A stretch of DNA of 56,008 nucleotides from Oscillospiraceae bacterium (GCA_031255415.1 JAIRSO010000034.1:1-56008), one strand, 5' to 3'; positions 8,504 through 16,902 are shown, counted from the stretch's first letter. Notes: generated from the sequence alone by a model not told the origin. Numbers and translations are program-made.

Positions 8504-9325
8504 ATAGCCGCGGATCTGATGATCAATGAGGAAATCCGTGACCGCGAGGTTAGGGTTATCTCGCCCACCGGAGACCAGTTGGGCGTGATGACTTCCCGCC
8601 GCGCTCTGGAACTGGCCGAGGAACAATCGCTTGACCTGGTGAAAATAGTCGCGAACGCGCATCCGCCAGTATGCAAGCTGATGGACTACGACAAGTACCG
8701 GTTTGAAACGGCCAAACGCGAGCGCGAGATCCGCAAAAATCAAAAAATAGTGACCCTGAAAGAGGTCCAGCTCTCTGCGACCATCGAGGAAGCCGACGTA
8801 CAGGTGAAAGCCAAGGCCGCGCTGAAATTCCTGCAGGACGGCGATAAGGTCAAGGTATCCATCCGCTTCAGAGGCCGCCAGATCACGCACTCCGAAATCG
8901 GCGTGAGAGTGATGAACGACTTCATGGAGCGCGTGAAAGAATTCGCCGTAATGGAACGCCGCCCGCTGCTTGAAGGCCGCCATATGATTATGATTCTATC
9001 GCCAAAGGATCCGGCAAGAGACGCTCCCGCCAAACCCGCGCCAAGGAACGCCGCGCCGCGTCCGGCTCCCGGGCAGGGTACGCAGCAGCCAGCCGCAGGA
9101 CAGGGCGCGCCGCGTCCGGTACAGGGGCAGGGTATGCAGCAGCCAGCCACAGGACAGGGCGCGCCGCGTCCGGTACAGGGGCAAGGCGGGCAGTACCCGG
9201 GTTCGGGGCAGAGCGCTCAGCGTCCGGCACAGGGGCAGGTTGTGCAGCGTCCGGGTTTGGGGCAGAGCGCGCAGCATCCCTCGCCGAATCAAGGCGCGCA
9301 GACAACGCCGGCTCCAAGAACATAA
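8504..9325 (+). CDS. infC: translation initiation factor IF-3 with AUA start and long repeat tail
   Basis: IF3 binds the 30S subunit and checks start codons. The N-domain opens [15 protein letters not shown]. The C-domain runs from the KVTLKEVQL-like segment ([17 protein letters not shown]) to [13 protein letters not shown]. The start is set at ATA 8504, nine bases after a perfect AGGAGG (8489-8494). The first in-frame ATG (8519) is 24 bases from that site and would clip the N-terminus. Rare AUU/AUA/AUC starts are known for infC and give autoregulation. About 100 residues rich in P, Q, G and A follow the normal end near residue 170, partly encoded by a 54-bp direct repeat. rpmI follows 23 bases later. 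Confidence 0.88.
   Translation: MAADLMINEEIRDREVRVISPTGDQLGVMTSRRALELAEEQSLDLVKIVANAHPPVCKLMDYDKYRFETAKREREIRKNQKIVTLKEVQLSATIEEADVQVKAKAALKFLQDGDKVKVSIRFRGRQITHSEIGVRVMNDFMERVKEFAVMERRPLLEGRHMIMILSPKDPARDAPAKPAPRNAAPRPAPGQGTQQPAAGQGAPRPVQGQGMQQPATGQGAPRPVQGQGGQYPGSGQSAQRPAQGQVVQRPGLGQSAQHPSPNQGAQTTPAPRT
9071..9178 (+). repeat. two 54-bp in-frame direct repeats in the infC tail
   Basis: Copies 9071-9124 and 9125-9178 differ at only two bases. A degenerate continuation starts at 9179 with shorter GQG/GQS-centred units. Because 54 is divisible by three, gain or loss of a copy keeps the reading frame and adds or removes 18 residues. Confidence 0.85.
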
Positions 9326-9348
9326 TTCGCGATAAGGAGGACACGCCC

Positions 9349-9546
9349 ATGCCCAAGCAAAAAACCCATAAAGGCGCGGCTAAGCGCTTTCGGCTGACAA
9401 AAACCGGCCTGCTCAAGCGCGCTTCGGCTTACCGCAACCACATGCTGGGTCATAAATCGTCCAAGCAGAAACGCAACCTGCGCAAAGGCGGGTTTGTGGA
9501 TCAAAGCCAGGCCAACACGATGAGGAAGCTTATCCCATACGCGTAA
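9349..9546 (+). CDS. rpmI: 50S ribosomal protein L35
   Basis: A 65-residue basic protein beginning [16 protein letters not shown], the L35 signature, with the [18 protein letters not shown] segment. It sits in the conserved infC-rpmI-rplT order. The ATG follows ATAAGGAGGACACGCCC. It is a structural protein of the large subunit near the peptidyl-transferase region. Confidence 0.97.
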   Translation: MPKQKTHKGAAKRFRLTKTGLLKRASAYRNHMLGHKSSKQKRNLRKGGFVDQSQANTMRKLIPYA

Positions 9547-9588
9547 TTATGCCGGATTAATCTGTCATCGATAAGGGAGGGACTAGCT

Positions 9589-9939
9589 ATGGCCAGGATA
9601 AAACGGGCGGTCAACGCCCATAAGAAGCGCAAGAAGATACTAAAACTAGCCAAAGGTTTCTTCGGCGCGAAATCCAAACAGTACCACGCCGCGAACGAAC
9701 AGGTCATGCGTTCGCTGCGATACGCGTATGTAGGACGGAAACTTCGTAAACGCGACTTCCGCAGGTTGTGGATCGTGCGCATCAACGCCGCCGCGAGGAT
9801 CAACGGGGTGTCGTACAGCGTGTTCATGAACGGGTTGAAGAAGGCGGGGGTAACCGTCAACCGGAAGATGCTGGCGGATATAGCGGTGAACGATATGCCC
9901 GCGTTCGCTAAACTCGTAGAGATAGCGAAGGGCGCGTAA
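9589..9939 (+). CDS. rplT: 50S ribosomal protein L20
   Basis: A 116-residue, strongly basic protein of normal length. It starts [20 protein letters not shown] and contains the [24 protein letters not shown] core. It binds 23S rRNA early in large-subunit assembly, and in Bacillota it is the known repressor that binds the infC leader. A GGGAGG motif precedes the ATG. Confidence 0.97.
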   Translation: MARIKRAVNAHKKRKKILKLAKGFFGAKSKQYHAANEQVMRSLRYAYVGRKLRKRDFRRLWIVRINAAARINGVSYSVFMNGLKKAGVTVNRKMLADIAVNDMPAFAKLVEIAKGA

Positions 9940-9942
9940 ACC

Positions 9943-10728
9943 GTGCCCGCCGGATCAGGCGCGGTTCGCATATCAAGCATGCGCAACCCGCGCTGCCTTG
10001 CCTGGCTTGCGCTCCGCACGCGCGCCGACCGCGCGCTGCGCGGCGCTTTTTTGCTGGATGGGGAACGTCTGGCAAGGGAAGCCGTAAACAGCGGCAAGGC
10101 GCGCGCGCTGTTGATAGACGAAAAGCGGTCAGATAGATTTCAGCCGCTAATATATGAAGCGGTAAAGGCTAGGGTAGAGGTGTGTTATCTGCCGTCCGCA
10201 TTGATGGAGAGGCTGTCGGATACGCCGTCACCGCAAGGAGTAATTGTTGAAGCGCAGACGCCTGAAGAGGCGAGGGCGGATCAGTTGGGGTCGAGGGTGG
10301 TAGTGTTGGACGGGGTGCAGGATCCTGGGAATGTGGGCACGATAGTGAGGACGGCGGACGCGGCAGGGGTGACGGGGATATTGACGAGCGAGAGGACGGC
10401 TGATCCGTATTCGATGAAGGCGGCGAGGGCGTCGATGGGGTCGGTGTTCAGGGTAAAGGTGTGCGTGAAAGGGGATGTAGAAGGGATCGTAGGGGGATGG
10501 AAGAAGGAAGGGGTAAAGGTGGTCGCGGCAGACGCGAGAGGCGAGATGTTTTCAGGGGTGAGAATAGACGAGCCATGGGCGTTATTAATAGGATCGGAAG
10601 GCAAAGGGGTATCAGAGGGGTTGAGGGCGATGGCTGATAAAGTGGCGTCGATCCCGATGAGAGCGGAAGTAGAATCGCTGAACGCAGCAGTGGCTGCGTC
10701 GATATTGATTTACGCGTTGAGGTATTAA
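9943..10728 (+). CDS. TrmH/SpoU family RNA 2'-O-methyltransferase
   Basis: A 261-residue SPOUT-fold enzyme using S-adenosylmethionine to methylate ribose in rRNA or tRNA. The N-terminal substrate-binding part starts with RISSMRNPRC. The three SpoU motifs are DPGNVGTIVRTADAAG, LLIGSEGKGVSEG and IPMRAEVESLNAAVAASILIY. The start is GTG at 9943, three bases after rplT, with only a poor ribosome binding site, so coupling to rplT is likely. SpoU-type genes often follow rplT in Clostridia. From roughly 10140 base usage becomes strikingly G-rich and C-poor, continuing into the next gene. Confidence 0.88.
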   Translation: MPAGSGAVRISSMRNPRCLAWLALRTRADRALRGAFLLDGERLAREAVNSGKARALLIDEKRSDRFQPLIYEAVKARVEVCYLPSALMERLSDTPSPQGVIVEAQTPEEARADQLGSRVVVLDGVQDPGNVGTIVRTADAAGVTGILTSERTADPYSMKAARASMGSVFRVKVCVKGDVEGIVGGWKKEGVKVVAADARGEMFSGVRIDEPWALLIGSEGKGVSEGLRAMADKVASIPMRAEVESLNAAVAASILIYALRY

Positions 10729-10729
10729 G

Positions 10730-11938
10730 ATGGATGCGAAGGTGACGTTAGGGGATATTCTAGAGGCGAGGGAGCGGTTAAGGTCCGTGCTGTATACCAC
10801 GGAGATGGTGCCGTCAAGGGTGCTGTCAAGGGATGGCAGGGAAGTTTGTTTGAAAACGGAGAGTTTGCAGATTACAGGGTCGTTTAAGGTGCGGGGGGCG
10901 TATATAAAGCTGTCGAGTTTGACGGAAGAGGAAAGAGGAAGAGGGGTAATAGCGGCCTCGGCAGGGAATCACGCGCAAGGGGTTGCGTTAGCCGCAAGGA
11001 TGTTCGGAACGCCGGCGACAATAGTGATGCCGGAAGGCGCGCCATTAGCGAAGGTGCAATCAACAAGGGAGTTAGGGGCGAATGTGATTCTGCACGGGTT
11101 GTCGTATGACGACGCGTATGAAAGGGCAAGGGAGTTGGAAGGCGAAAGCGGTATGATATATATACACGCGTTCGACGATCCGAAAATCATTGCCGGGCAA
11201 GGGACGATAGGGTTGGAGATACTGCAAGATCTGCCGGATGTGGCTGCGATAGCGGTGCCCGTTGGAGGCGGGGGGATGGCGGCAGGGATAGCGTTAGCAG
11301 TAAAGAGGCTGAAGCCAGACGTGCAAGTGTACGGGGTGGAGGCGGAAGGATGCGCGTCAATGTCGGCGGCAATGAAGGCAGGGGAGCCGGTGACGCTAGA
11401 GAGCGGGCATACAATAGCGGATGGGATCAGTGTGAGAAGGGTTGGGGATTTGACGTATAGGATATGCAAGGAGTATTTGGACGGGGTAGTGACAGTGGAC
11501 GACGACGAGATAGCGCAGACAATACTGACGTTATTAGAGAAGTCGAAGATTATAACGGAAGGGGCAGGGGCGACTGCAGCGGCGGCGTTAACGTATGGGA
11601 AGATTCCCGTGAAAGGGAGGATTGCGTGCGTGTTATCAGGGGGGAATATCGATGTAACGATGCTGTCCAGGATTATAGACAAAGGGATGATGAAGGCAGG
11701 CAGGTTAGTAACGCTGCAAACAGTGATAGAAGATAAGCCAGGGAGGTTGCACAGGTTGTTGAAAGTGATATCAGAGACAGAGGCGAATATAGTGTCGATA
11801 CAGCATGACAGGACGAATCTGGACGCAGGGCTGAATAACGCGATGCTGCAGATTACGCTAGAGACGCAAGATAAGGCGCACATAGGCAGGATAGTTAAGA
11901 TTATGGCGGAAGCAGGGTATCAAGCTGAAGCACGGTGA
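10730..11938 (+). CDS. ilvA: threonine ammonia-lyase with C-terminal ACT domain
   Basis: A 402-residue PLP enzyme that deaminates threonine to 2-oxobutanoate, for isoleucine synthesis or threonine breakdown. The PLP lysine lies in TGSFKVRGAY (K53), the phosphate-binding loop is PVGGGGMAAG, and a small ACT-type regulatory domain begins near residue 325 (LVTLQTVIEDKPGRLHRLLKVI). The length fits the short single-ACT form rather than the 500-residue IlvA with two regulatory modules. Its ATG lies one base after the previous stop. Coding-strand composition is unusually poor in C throughout. Confidence 0.88.
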   Translation: MDAKVTLGDILEARERLRSVLYTTEMVPSRVLSRDGREVCLKTESLQITGSFKVRGAYIKLSSLTEEERGRGVIAASAGNHAQGVALAARMFGTPATIVMPEGAPLAKVQSTRELGANVILHGLSYDDAYERARELEGESGMIYIHAFDDPKIIAGQGTIGLEILQDLPDVAAIAVPVGGGGMAAGIALAVKRLKPDVQVYGVEAEGCASMSAAMKAGEPVTLESGHTIADGISVRRVGDLTYRICKEYLDGVVTVDDDEIAQTILTLLEKSKIITEGAGATAAAALTYGKIPVKGRIACVLSGGNIDVTMLSRIIDKGMMKAGRLVTLQTVIEDKPGRLHRLLKVISETEANIVSIQHDRTNLDAGLNNAMLQITLETQDKAHIGRIVKIMAEAGYQAEAR

Positions 11939-11994
11939 ACGTCGGAGGCGAAAGCGTTAAGCTGAAGCAAGGCGGATGCTGGAGGCAAAAGCAT
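11921..11994 (+). repeat. imperfect 37-bp tandem duplication across the ilvA stop codon
   Basis: Copy one (11921-11957) contains the last codons and stop of ilvA. Copy two (11958-11994) repeats it with scattered substitutions, both beginning AAGCTGAAGCA after one base. It looks like a local duplication that has since diverged. Confidence 0.6.
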
Positions 11995-12011
11995 CTGAGC
12001 GGCACATGGGT

Positions 12012-12081
12012 CCAGCGGCACGCTGGTCAGGGGGTCAAGGGGGGCTGAAGCCCCCTTGCGGGGTCTGGGGCAGAGCCCCAG
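12012..12081. repeat. cluster of three GC-rich hairpins in the 250-bp gap
   Basis: Three consecutive palindromes are CCAGCG/CGCTGG (12012-12026), AAGGGGG/CCCCCTT (12037-12057) and CTGGGGC/GCCCCAG (12065-12081). The run resembles the intergenic GGGGC-type hairpin repeats scattered in many GC-rich Clostridia genomes. It could terminate transcription from ilvA or be a dispersed repeat. No gene is visible between 11939 and 12188. Confidence 0.55.
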
Positions 12082-12188
12082 CGTCTCCCGCTCCGCGCGA
12101 ACTCCACGTAAACTCCGCACAAACCCCACGTAGGCCGCGCAAGCGGCAGTAATATCAAATAATTATTTGGAAGGATGCGTGCCATACG

Positions 12189-13385
12189 ATGAGGGAGATT
12201 CGCACACTGCGCGGCGACGAGATCGAGGCTCTGGAAAAGATCGGGACAATTGCGTTTAATAGTCGCCGTGATTATTCGCAAAAGAAACCGGAGGACGAGC
12301 TTGCAAGGCTGGACGAGTGGCATTGGGGCGCGTTCGACGAGAGCGGTCGGCTGGAGAGCGGCATGGTGATTATTCCGTATCGGATGCGGTTTGACGGGCA
12401 CACGGCGGGGATGGCCGGGGTATCGGGGGTGTGCACGCTTCCGGAGCATAGGCGCGGGGGGAATGTATACGCGATTCTACAGCGCGTGCTGGAGATCGAG
12501 TATGAGAAGGGTACGGAGTTCAGCAGCCTAACGCCGTTCTCGCACTCATTTTACAGGCGGATGGGTTATGAGTTATGCAACTGTCGAAACGAGCTAACCG
12601 CGTCGATGGAATCGTTTCGCAGGTACAAGGCGGAGGGATCGTTTACGCAGTACTTGCATGGCGATCCGGCTGACGATCTGACAAAGATCCAGACGGGTTA
12701 TATTGACGATCTAAACCACGCGATACCGCGCGACAAGGTGCATCCGTCGCTTGGCTGGAGCAGGTTCACGCGCGAAGACCCATACAAGACAGGGATATAT
12801 TTATACGTATGGAGGGATGGCAGTGGCGAGCCGCGGTCATACGTCAAGATAGAGCAGGAGCCGCAGCCGGCGCGCGCGTGGGTGATAAAGGAGCTTGCGT
12901 TCATGGATACGGAGGCATTATACGGCGCGCTGTCGTTATTATCGTCACTGACGGGGCAGACGGTGCGCTGGCAGGCGCCGTCGTTCATTCCGTTCACCGA
13001 CATAGTGCCGGATAACTGGGATATCACGCTGAAGTTGATACCGCGCGACATGACGCGGGTGGTGAACGTCCAGCGCGTGCTGGAGCTAGCGCGGCGGCCT
13101 AAAGGATCGGGAGAGTACCGCGTCGAGGTGATCGATCCGCAACTACCCGGCAACACCGGCGTATACTGCGTGGAGTACGACAACGACTCGGTATCGGTGA
13201 AGAAAACGTCTCGCAGACCCGATCTCACCGCGTCGATCCAGGCGTTCAGCCAGTTAGCGACCGGGTTCCGCGCGCTGGACGACGCGCTCTTGACGCGCCG
13301 GGACGACTTGAAGCTCCATGGGAATATCGACATTCTGCGCGGAGTGTTCACAGCGCGGCGGCAGCATCTGACGGAAGAGTTTTGA
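12189..13385 (+). CDS. GNAT family N-acetyltransferase, Eis-like
   Basis: A 398-residue protein with the Eis-type layout: an N-terminal GNAT domain (MAGVSGVCTLPEHRRGG acetyl-CoA loop, then LTPFSHSFYRRMGYEL), a second degenerate GNAT domain and a C-terminal sterol-carrier-like domain (from about residue 300). Relatives acetylate amines, including aminoglycosides in mycobacteria, but substrates in Clostridia are mostly unknown. An AAGGATG motif lies 14 bases before the ATG, a weak fit. It appears monocistronic. Confidence 0.82.
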   Translation: MREIRTLRGDEIEALEKIGTIAFNSRRDYSQKKPEDELARLDEWHWGAFDESGRLESGMVIIPYRMRFDGHTAGMAGVSGVCTLPEHRRGGNVYAILQRVLEIEYEKGTEFSSLTPFSHSFYRRMGYELCNCRNELTASMESFRRYKAEGSFTQYLHGDPADDLTKIQTGYIDDLNHAIPRDKVHPSLGWSRFTREDPYKTGIYLYVWRDGSGEPRSYVKIEQEPQPARAWVIKELAFMDTEALYGALSLLSSLTGQTVRWQAPSFIPFTDIVPDNWDITLKLIPRDMTRVVNVQRVLELARRPKGSGEYRVEVIDPQLPGNTGVYCVEYDNDSVSVKKTSRRPDLTASIQAFSQLATGFRALDDALLTRRDDLKLHGNIDILRGVFTARRQHLTEEF

Positions 13386-13425
13386 TTCCGTCAATTTATA
13401 GGATATATTGTAGAAGGACATAGGA

Positions 13426-13453
13426 TTGACATTTTAGCAAATAGAAATATAAT
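13426..13453 (+). promoter_or_regulatory. strong SigA promoter upstream of the YacL-like gene
   Basis: A perfect TTGACA (13426-13431), 16-base spacer and perfect TATAAT (13448-13453) lie 37 bases before the ATG. Confidence 0.8.
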
Positions 13454-13490
13454 ATAAGGGAGTTGTTTAACTCAGATTCAGGAGGAACAA

Positions 13491-14624
13491 ATGAGGTCTG
13501 ATAAGCTGGCGTTATTATTCAGGGTGATATGGGCGGTCGCGGCGGCCGCGCTGGGCATGTGCGCGTACGCGCTGGCTCGGCACGCAGCGCGCGCGATCGG
13601 GGCGGAGTGGGCCGCGAATATGGACTACTATTATGTGTATGTTCCGGTCATGGCAGTGATGCTGGCGATTGGCTGGCTGATCGCGGGAGGGCCGGCGCGC
13701 GCGTCGAGGCAAGCCGCGGCCAGGCTACAGATCAGCCTTACCGATCTACCCGTGGGGCAGGTGCTGTCCACGGCGCTGGGGTTGAGTTTCGGGATCGCGC
13801 TGGGGCTGGTGATCTCGCTGCCGTTCAGGTTGTTCCTGCCGCCGGTCGGGTGGGCGGTGCTGGCGGCGCTGCTGTACGCGCTGGCGGGGTCGTTCGGCGC
13901 TGCGTTCGCGTACCGGCGCTGGCACGAGATATTCCATTTCGGCAGGCGCGAGCGCGCGGGGGGCAAGCACGGAGTACCGTCCAACGCGGCGATGGACAAG
14001 ATACTGGACACGAGCGTGATCATCGACGGGCGCATACTGGACGTGCTATCGACGGGGTTCGTGGAGGGGATTGTGGTGATACCGCAGTTCGTACTCGCGG
14101 AGCTTCGGCACATAGCCGACTCGCCCGATCCGATGCGCCGCAACAGGGGCAGGCGCGGGCTAGACATACTGGCGCGCATCCAGCGGGAGCTGGCGATACC
14201 GGTCGAGGTAGACGAGACGAACGCGGACACGAGCGACGAGGTCGACGCGAAGCTGCTAAAGCTGGCGGTTCAGCGCGGCGGAGCGGTGGTGACGAACGAT
14301 TTCAATCTAAACAAGGTGGCGAGCGTAACGGGGGTGCGGGTGCTAAACCTCAACGATTTGACGAACGCGCTCAAGCCCGCGCTGCTGCCCGGCGAGGAGT
14401 GCACGGTTCAGATCGTGCGCGAGGGAAAGGAGCCGAACCAAGGGGTTGGGTTCCTTGAAGACGGCACGATGATAGTAGTGGACAACGCGCGGCGGATGAT
14501 AGGCGAGAGGGTAGAGGCGGTGGTGACGACCGCGCTACAAACGTCGGCGGGCAGGATGATATTCGCGAGGCTCAAGTACGCCGCGCCCAGACCGTTCGTA
14601 GGCGCGGAGTATTCGGCGAAATGA
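13491..14624 (+). CDS. YacL-like membrane protein with PIN and TRAM domains
   Basis: A 377-residue protein. The N-terminus holds about four membrane helices (6-30, 50-68, 90-115, 120-142). A PIN-fold nuclease-like domain (168-290) follows, with acidic residues in ILDTSVIIDGR, LAELRHIAD and VVTNDFNLNKVA. A C-terminal TRAM RNA-binding domain (about 305-375) ends it. This is the conserved YacL family of Bacillota, thought to act on RNA at the membrane. The start follows AGGAGGAACAA and a strong promoter. Confidence 0.9.
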   Translation: MRSDKLALLFRVIWAVAAAALGMCAYALARHAARAIGAEWAANMDYYYVYVPVMAVMLAIGWLIAGGPARASRQAAARLQISLTDLPVGQVLSTALGLSFGIALGLVISLPFRLFLPPVGWAVLAALLYALAGSFGAAFAYRRWHEIFHFGRRERAGGKHGVPSNAAMDKILDTSVIIDGRILDVLSTGFVEGIVVIPQFVLAELRHIADSPDPMRRNRGRRGLDILARIQRELAIPVEVDETNADTSDEVDAKLLKLAVQRGGAVVTNDFNLNKVASVTGVRVLNLNDLTNALKPALLPGEECTVQIVREGKEPNQGVGFLEDGTMIVVDNARRMIGERVEAVVTTALQTSAGRMIFARLKYAAPRPFVGAEYSAK

Positions 14625-14653
14625 CGCGGGGGAATGGATAGGAGAGCATCGGG

Positions 14654-14683
14654 GGGAGGCGCGGCCGCGAGGCCATGCCTCCC
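14654..14683. repeat. GC-rich inverted repeat between yacL-like and yajC genes
   Basis: GGGAGGC (14654-14660) pairs with GCCTCCC (14677-14683), with a GC-rich interior. It lies 30 bases after the YacL-like stop. No T-run follows, so termination is possible but not shown. Confidence 0.4.
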
Positions 14684-14748
14684 TCGTTACGGAGCGGCGG
14701 ATTATTATGAACAATCGATGAACTTTTCGATATACCGCGTCCGCGTCA

Positions 14749-14778
14749 TTGCGCGGGAATATCGGCGCGGGTTATAAT
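14749..14778 (+). promoter_or_regulatory. candidate promoter of yajC
   Basis: TTGCGC (14749-14754) is followed after 18 bases by a perfect TATAAT (14773-14778), 56 bases before the yajC start. The -35 is weak. Confidence 0.4.
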
Positions 14779-14834
14779 AACGCGATTGCGCGGTAAAGCG
14801 AACGATCAATATAGCAAGGCGGTGTATACTGACA

Positions 14835-15269
14835 ATGAACCTGCTGACCGGAAAACTGTGGACGCTCCTTGACGCGGCGACGGACGTCGCGCCCTTAGTC
14901 ACCGACGCCGTTACCGACCCAGCCGCCACCGCCGAGGCTGAAGCCCTCGCGGAGGCCGTTAGCCCGCTGACGATGGTTATGCAATTCGTACCTTTCCTGC
15001 TGATCGGCGTGCTGCTCTACTTCATGATGATCCGCCCGCAGAGAAAGAAGGATAAGCAGGTCAAGGACATGCTCGCCAACCTGAAGGTGGGCGACCGCGT
15101 CACGACGATAGGCGGCATGCACGGCACCGTGACCGGCATCAGGGACGATAACCTCATCGTAGCGGTAGGCCCGCAGGGCAAGGATAAGAACGAGATGGTA
15201 TTCGCGCGCTGGGGAATCCGCAGCGTGGACGAGGTGTCCATATCCAACGACGCGGAGACGCTGGTGTAA
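14835..15269 (+). CDS. yajC: preprotein translocase subunit YajC
   Basis: A 144-residue protein with an acidic, Ala-rich N-terminus. One membrane helix (MVMQFVPFLLIGVLLYFMMIRPQ) leads into the YajC motif MIRPQRKKDKQVKDML and a small SH3-like domain (LKVGDRVTTIGGMHGTV). YajC joins SecDF at the Sec channel. The N-terminal extension before the helix, about 45 residues, is longer than usual. AAGGCGGTG precedes the ATG. fucU-like follows at 22 bases and may share the transcript. Confidence 0.92.
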   Translation: MNLLTGKLWTLLDAATDVAPLVTDAVTDPAATAEAEALAEAVSPLTMVMQFVPFLLIGVLLYFMMIRPQRKKDKQVKDMLANLKVGDRVTTIGGMHGTVTGIRDDNLIVAVGPQGKDKNEMVFARWGIRSVDEVSISNDAETLV

Positions 15270-15290
15270 TATAATTAGGAGGGCGAAGCG

Positions 15291-15725
15291 ATGCTAAAGG
15301 GTATATCGCCGCTGATCCCGCCTGAAATGCTGAAGATACTGGACGAGATGGGGCACGGCGACGAGTTGGTGCTGGGCGACGGGAACTTTCCCGGCGCGTC
15401 GGTAGGCAAGCGCGTCATACGCTGCGACGGACAGGCCATACCGCCTCTGCTGGACGCGGTGCTGAGCCTGTTCCCGCTGGATACGTATGTGGACGCGCCC
15501 GTGGCGCTGATGCGCGTAGTGCCGGGGGATCCGGTGGGCGACAGCCCCGCGATATGGACGGAATACCGCGCGCTGATAGAGAAACACGCGCCGGGCGCGC
15601 GGATAGAGACCGTGGAGCGTTTCGCGTTCTACGAGCGCGCGAAACTGGCCTACGCCGTGGCGCAGACGGGCGAAAGCGCGCTCTACGCGAACGTCATAAT
15701 CAAAAAAGGCGTCGTAAAGACTTGA
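15291..15725 (+). CDS. fucU: RbsD/FucU family sugar mutarotase
   Basis: A 144-residue protein of normal FucU length, starting MLKGISPLIPPEMLKILDEMGHGDELVLGDGNFPG. That segment carries the catalytic His (H22) and Asp (D30) positions of the family. FucU interconverts the anomers of L-fucose and related sugars, while RbsD acts on ribose. No fucose or ribose transporter lies beside it, so the physiological sugar is open. The start follows GGAGGGCGAAGCG. The promoter of the next operon overlaps its stop codon. Confidence 0.88.
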   Translation: MLKGISPLIPPEMLKILDEMGHGDELVLGDGNFPGASVGKRVIRCDGQAIPPLLDAVLSLFPLDTYVDAPVALMRVVPGDPVGDSPAIWTEYRALIEKHAPGARIETVERFAFYERAKLAYAVAQTGESALYANVIIKKGVVKT

Positions 15726-15750
15726 ATAAAGGCGAAAACAGGCGTATAAT
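15722..15750 (+). promoter_or_regulatory. promoter of the BMP-type importer operon
   Basis: TTGAAT (15722-15727) overlaps the fucU stop codon and is followed after 17 bases by a perfect TATAAT (15745-15750). Transcription would start near 15757, only a few bases before a terminator-like hairpin. Confidence 0.65.
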
Positions 15751-15762
15751 GGAGGCGTTGAA

Positions 15763-15792
15763 GGGCGGTCGAAGATCGCCCCCGCATTTTTT
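15763..15792 (+). terminator. terminator-like hairpin in the importer leader
   Basis: GGGCGGTC (15763-15770) pairs with GATCGCCC (15774-15781) with one G-T pair and a three-base loop. Five bases later come six T residues (15787-15792). It could end fucU transcripts or attenuate those starting at 15757. Nine bases after the T-run's start the AGGAGG site of the next gene begins. Confidence 0.6.
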
Positions 15793-15807
15793 AAGGAGGC
15801 GGTAAAC

Positions 15808-16902
15808 ATGCATATCATAATGAAGCGCGCCGCGATCATCACCGCGCTGCTGCTGGCGCTGTGCGCGTTCGGCGCGAACGCGGAGTTCGCTCCCGTGCCA
15901 AAGGATCAGCTGAAGGTCGGGTTCGTGTACATTGGCGACGTAAGCGACAAGGGATATACATACGCGCATCACCAGGGCACGCTGGCTATGCAGGAAGCGC
16001 TAGGGCTTGACGACGGGCAGGTGCTGTACAAGACCAACGTGTCCGAAGACGCGGCGTGCGAGGCCGCCATACTGGAACTGATCGAACAAGGCTGTCAGAT
16101 TATATTCACCACGTCCTACGGGTTTATGGATTACACGGAGGCGCTGGCCGCCGAGTACCCGGACGTGATATTCAGCCACTGCTCCGGATTCAAATCGAAC
16201 GATGCAAACTTTAACAATTATTTTGGGCGTATTTACCAGCCGCGTTACTTGAGCGGTATCGCGGCCGGGCTTAAGACGCAGACGGGTAAGATCGGTTATG
16301 TAGGCGCGTTCAGCAACCCGGAGGTGGACGGCGGCGCGAACGCGTTCACGCTGGGCGTGCGATCGGTCAATCCAGAGGCAGAGGTGTATATCAAGTACAC
16401 CAGCACCTGGTATGATCCGACCGTGGAGCGCCAGGCCGCCGAGGCGCTGCTGGATATGGGATGCGACGTAATAGCGCAGCATCAGGATACGTCCATGCCG
16501 CAGATAGCGGCGCAGAACCGGGGCGTGTGGGGAGTAGGATATAACGCCGATATGTCGGACGACGCGCCCGACGCGGAGTTGTGCTCGCCCATATGGAACT
16601 GGGGCGTGTACGTGACCGAAGCGGTTCAATCCGTTATAGACGGGGAATGGAAACCGGAGAACGCGTTCCTGGGCATGAAGGAAGGGCTGGTAGCGCTCTC
16701 GCCGCTCACCGCCAATAACGATCCCCGCGCTCAGGCATTGATCGACGAAGCCTCGGAAAAGATTCTCTCCGGCGAGTTCGACGTGTTCGACGGCGAGATC
16801 CGCGACAACGCGGGCGAGGTGCGCGTAGAGGCCGGACAAAGGCTGACCGACGCTGAAATCACATCCATCACCTGGCTGGTCGAAGGCCTCCTCGTGAAAT
16901 GA
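15808..16902 (+). CDS. BMP family (PnrA/BmpA-like) nucleoside-binding protein
   Basis: A 364-residue exported binding protein. The signal peptide (1-25, cleavage near GANA) lacks a lipobox although a cysteine sits at residue 16. The mature part starts KVGFVYIGDVSDKGYTYAHHQG, the BMP-family opening, and contains IIFTTSYGFMD, YQPRYLSGIAAG and GYVGAFSNPEV. BMP proteins usually bind purine nucleosides for an ABC importer, which fits the three genes that follow. The ATG comes eight bases after AAGGAGG, and the stop overlaps the ATPase start as ATGA. Confidence 0.9.
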   Translation: MHIIMKRAAIITALLLALCAFGANAEFAPVPKDQLKVGFVYIGDVSDKGYTYAHHQGTLAMQEALGLDDGQVLYKTNVSEDAACEAAILELIEQGCQIIFTTSYGFMDYTEALAAEYPDVIFSHCSGFKSNDANFNNYFGRIYQPRYLSGIAAGLKTQTGKIGYVGAFSNPEVDGGANAFTLGVRSVNPEAEVYIKYTSTWYDPTVERQAAEALLDMGCDVIAQHQDTSMPQIAAQNRGVWGVGYNADMSDDAPDAELCSPIWNWGVYVTEAVQSVIDGEWKPENAFLGMKEGLVALSPLTANNDPRAQALIDEASEKILSGEFDVFDGEIRDNAGEVRVEAGQRLTDAEITSITWLVEGLLVK

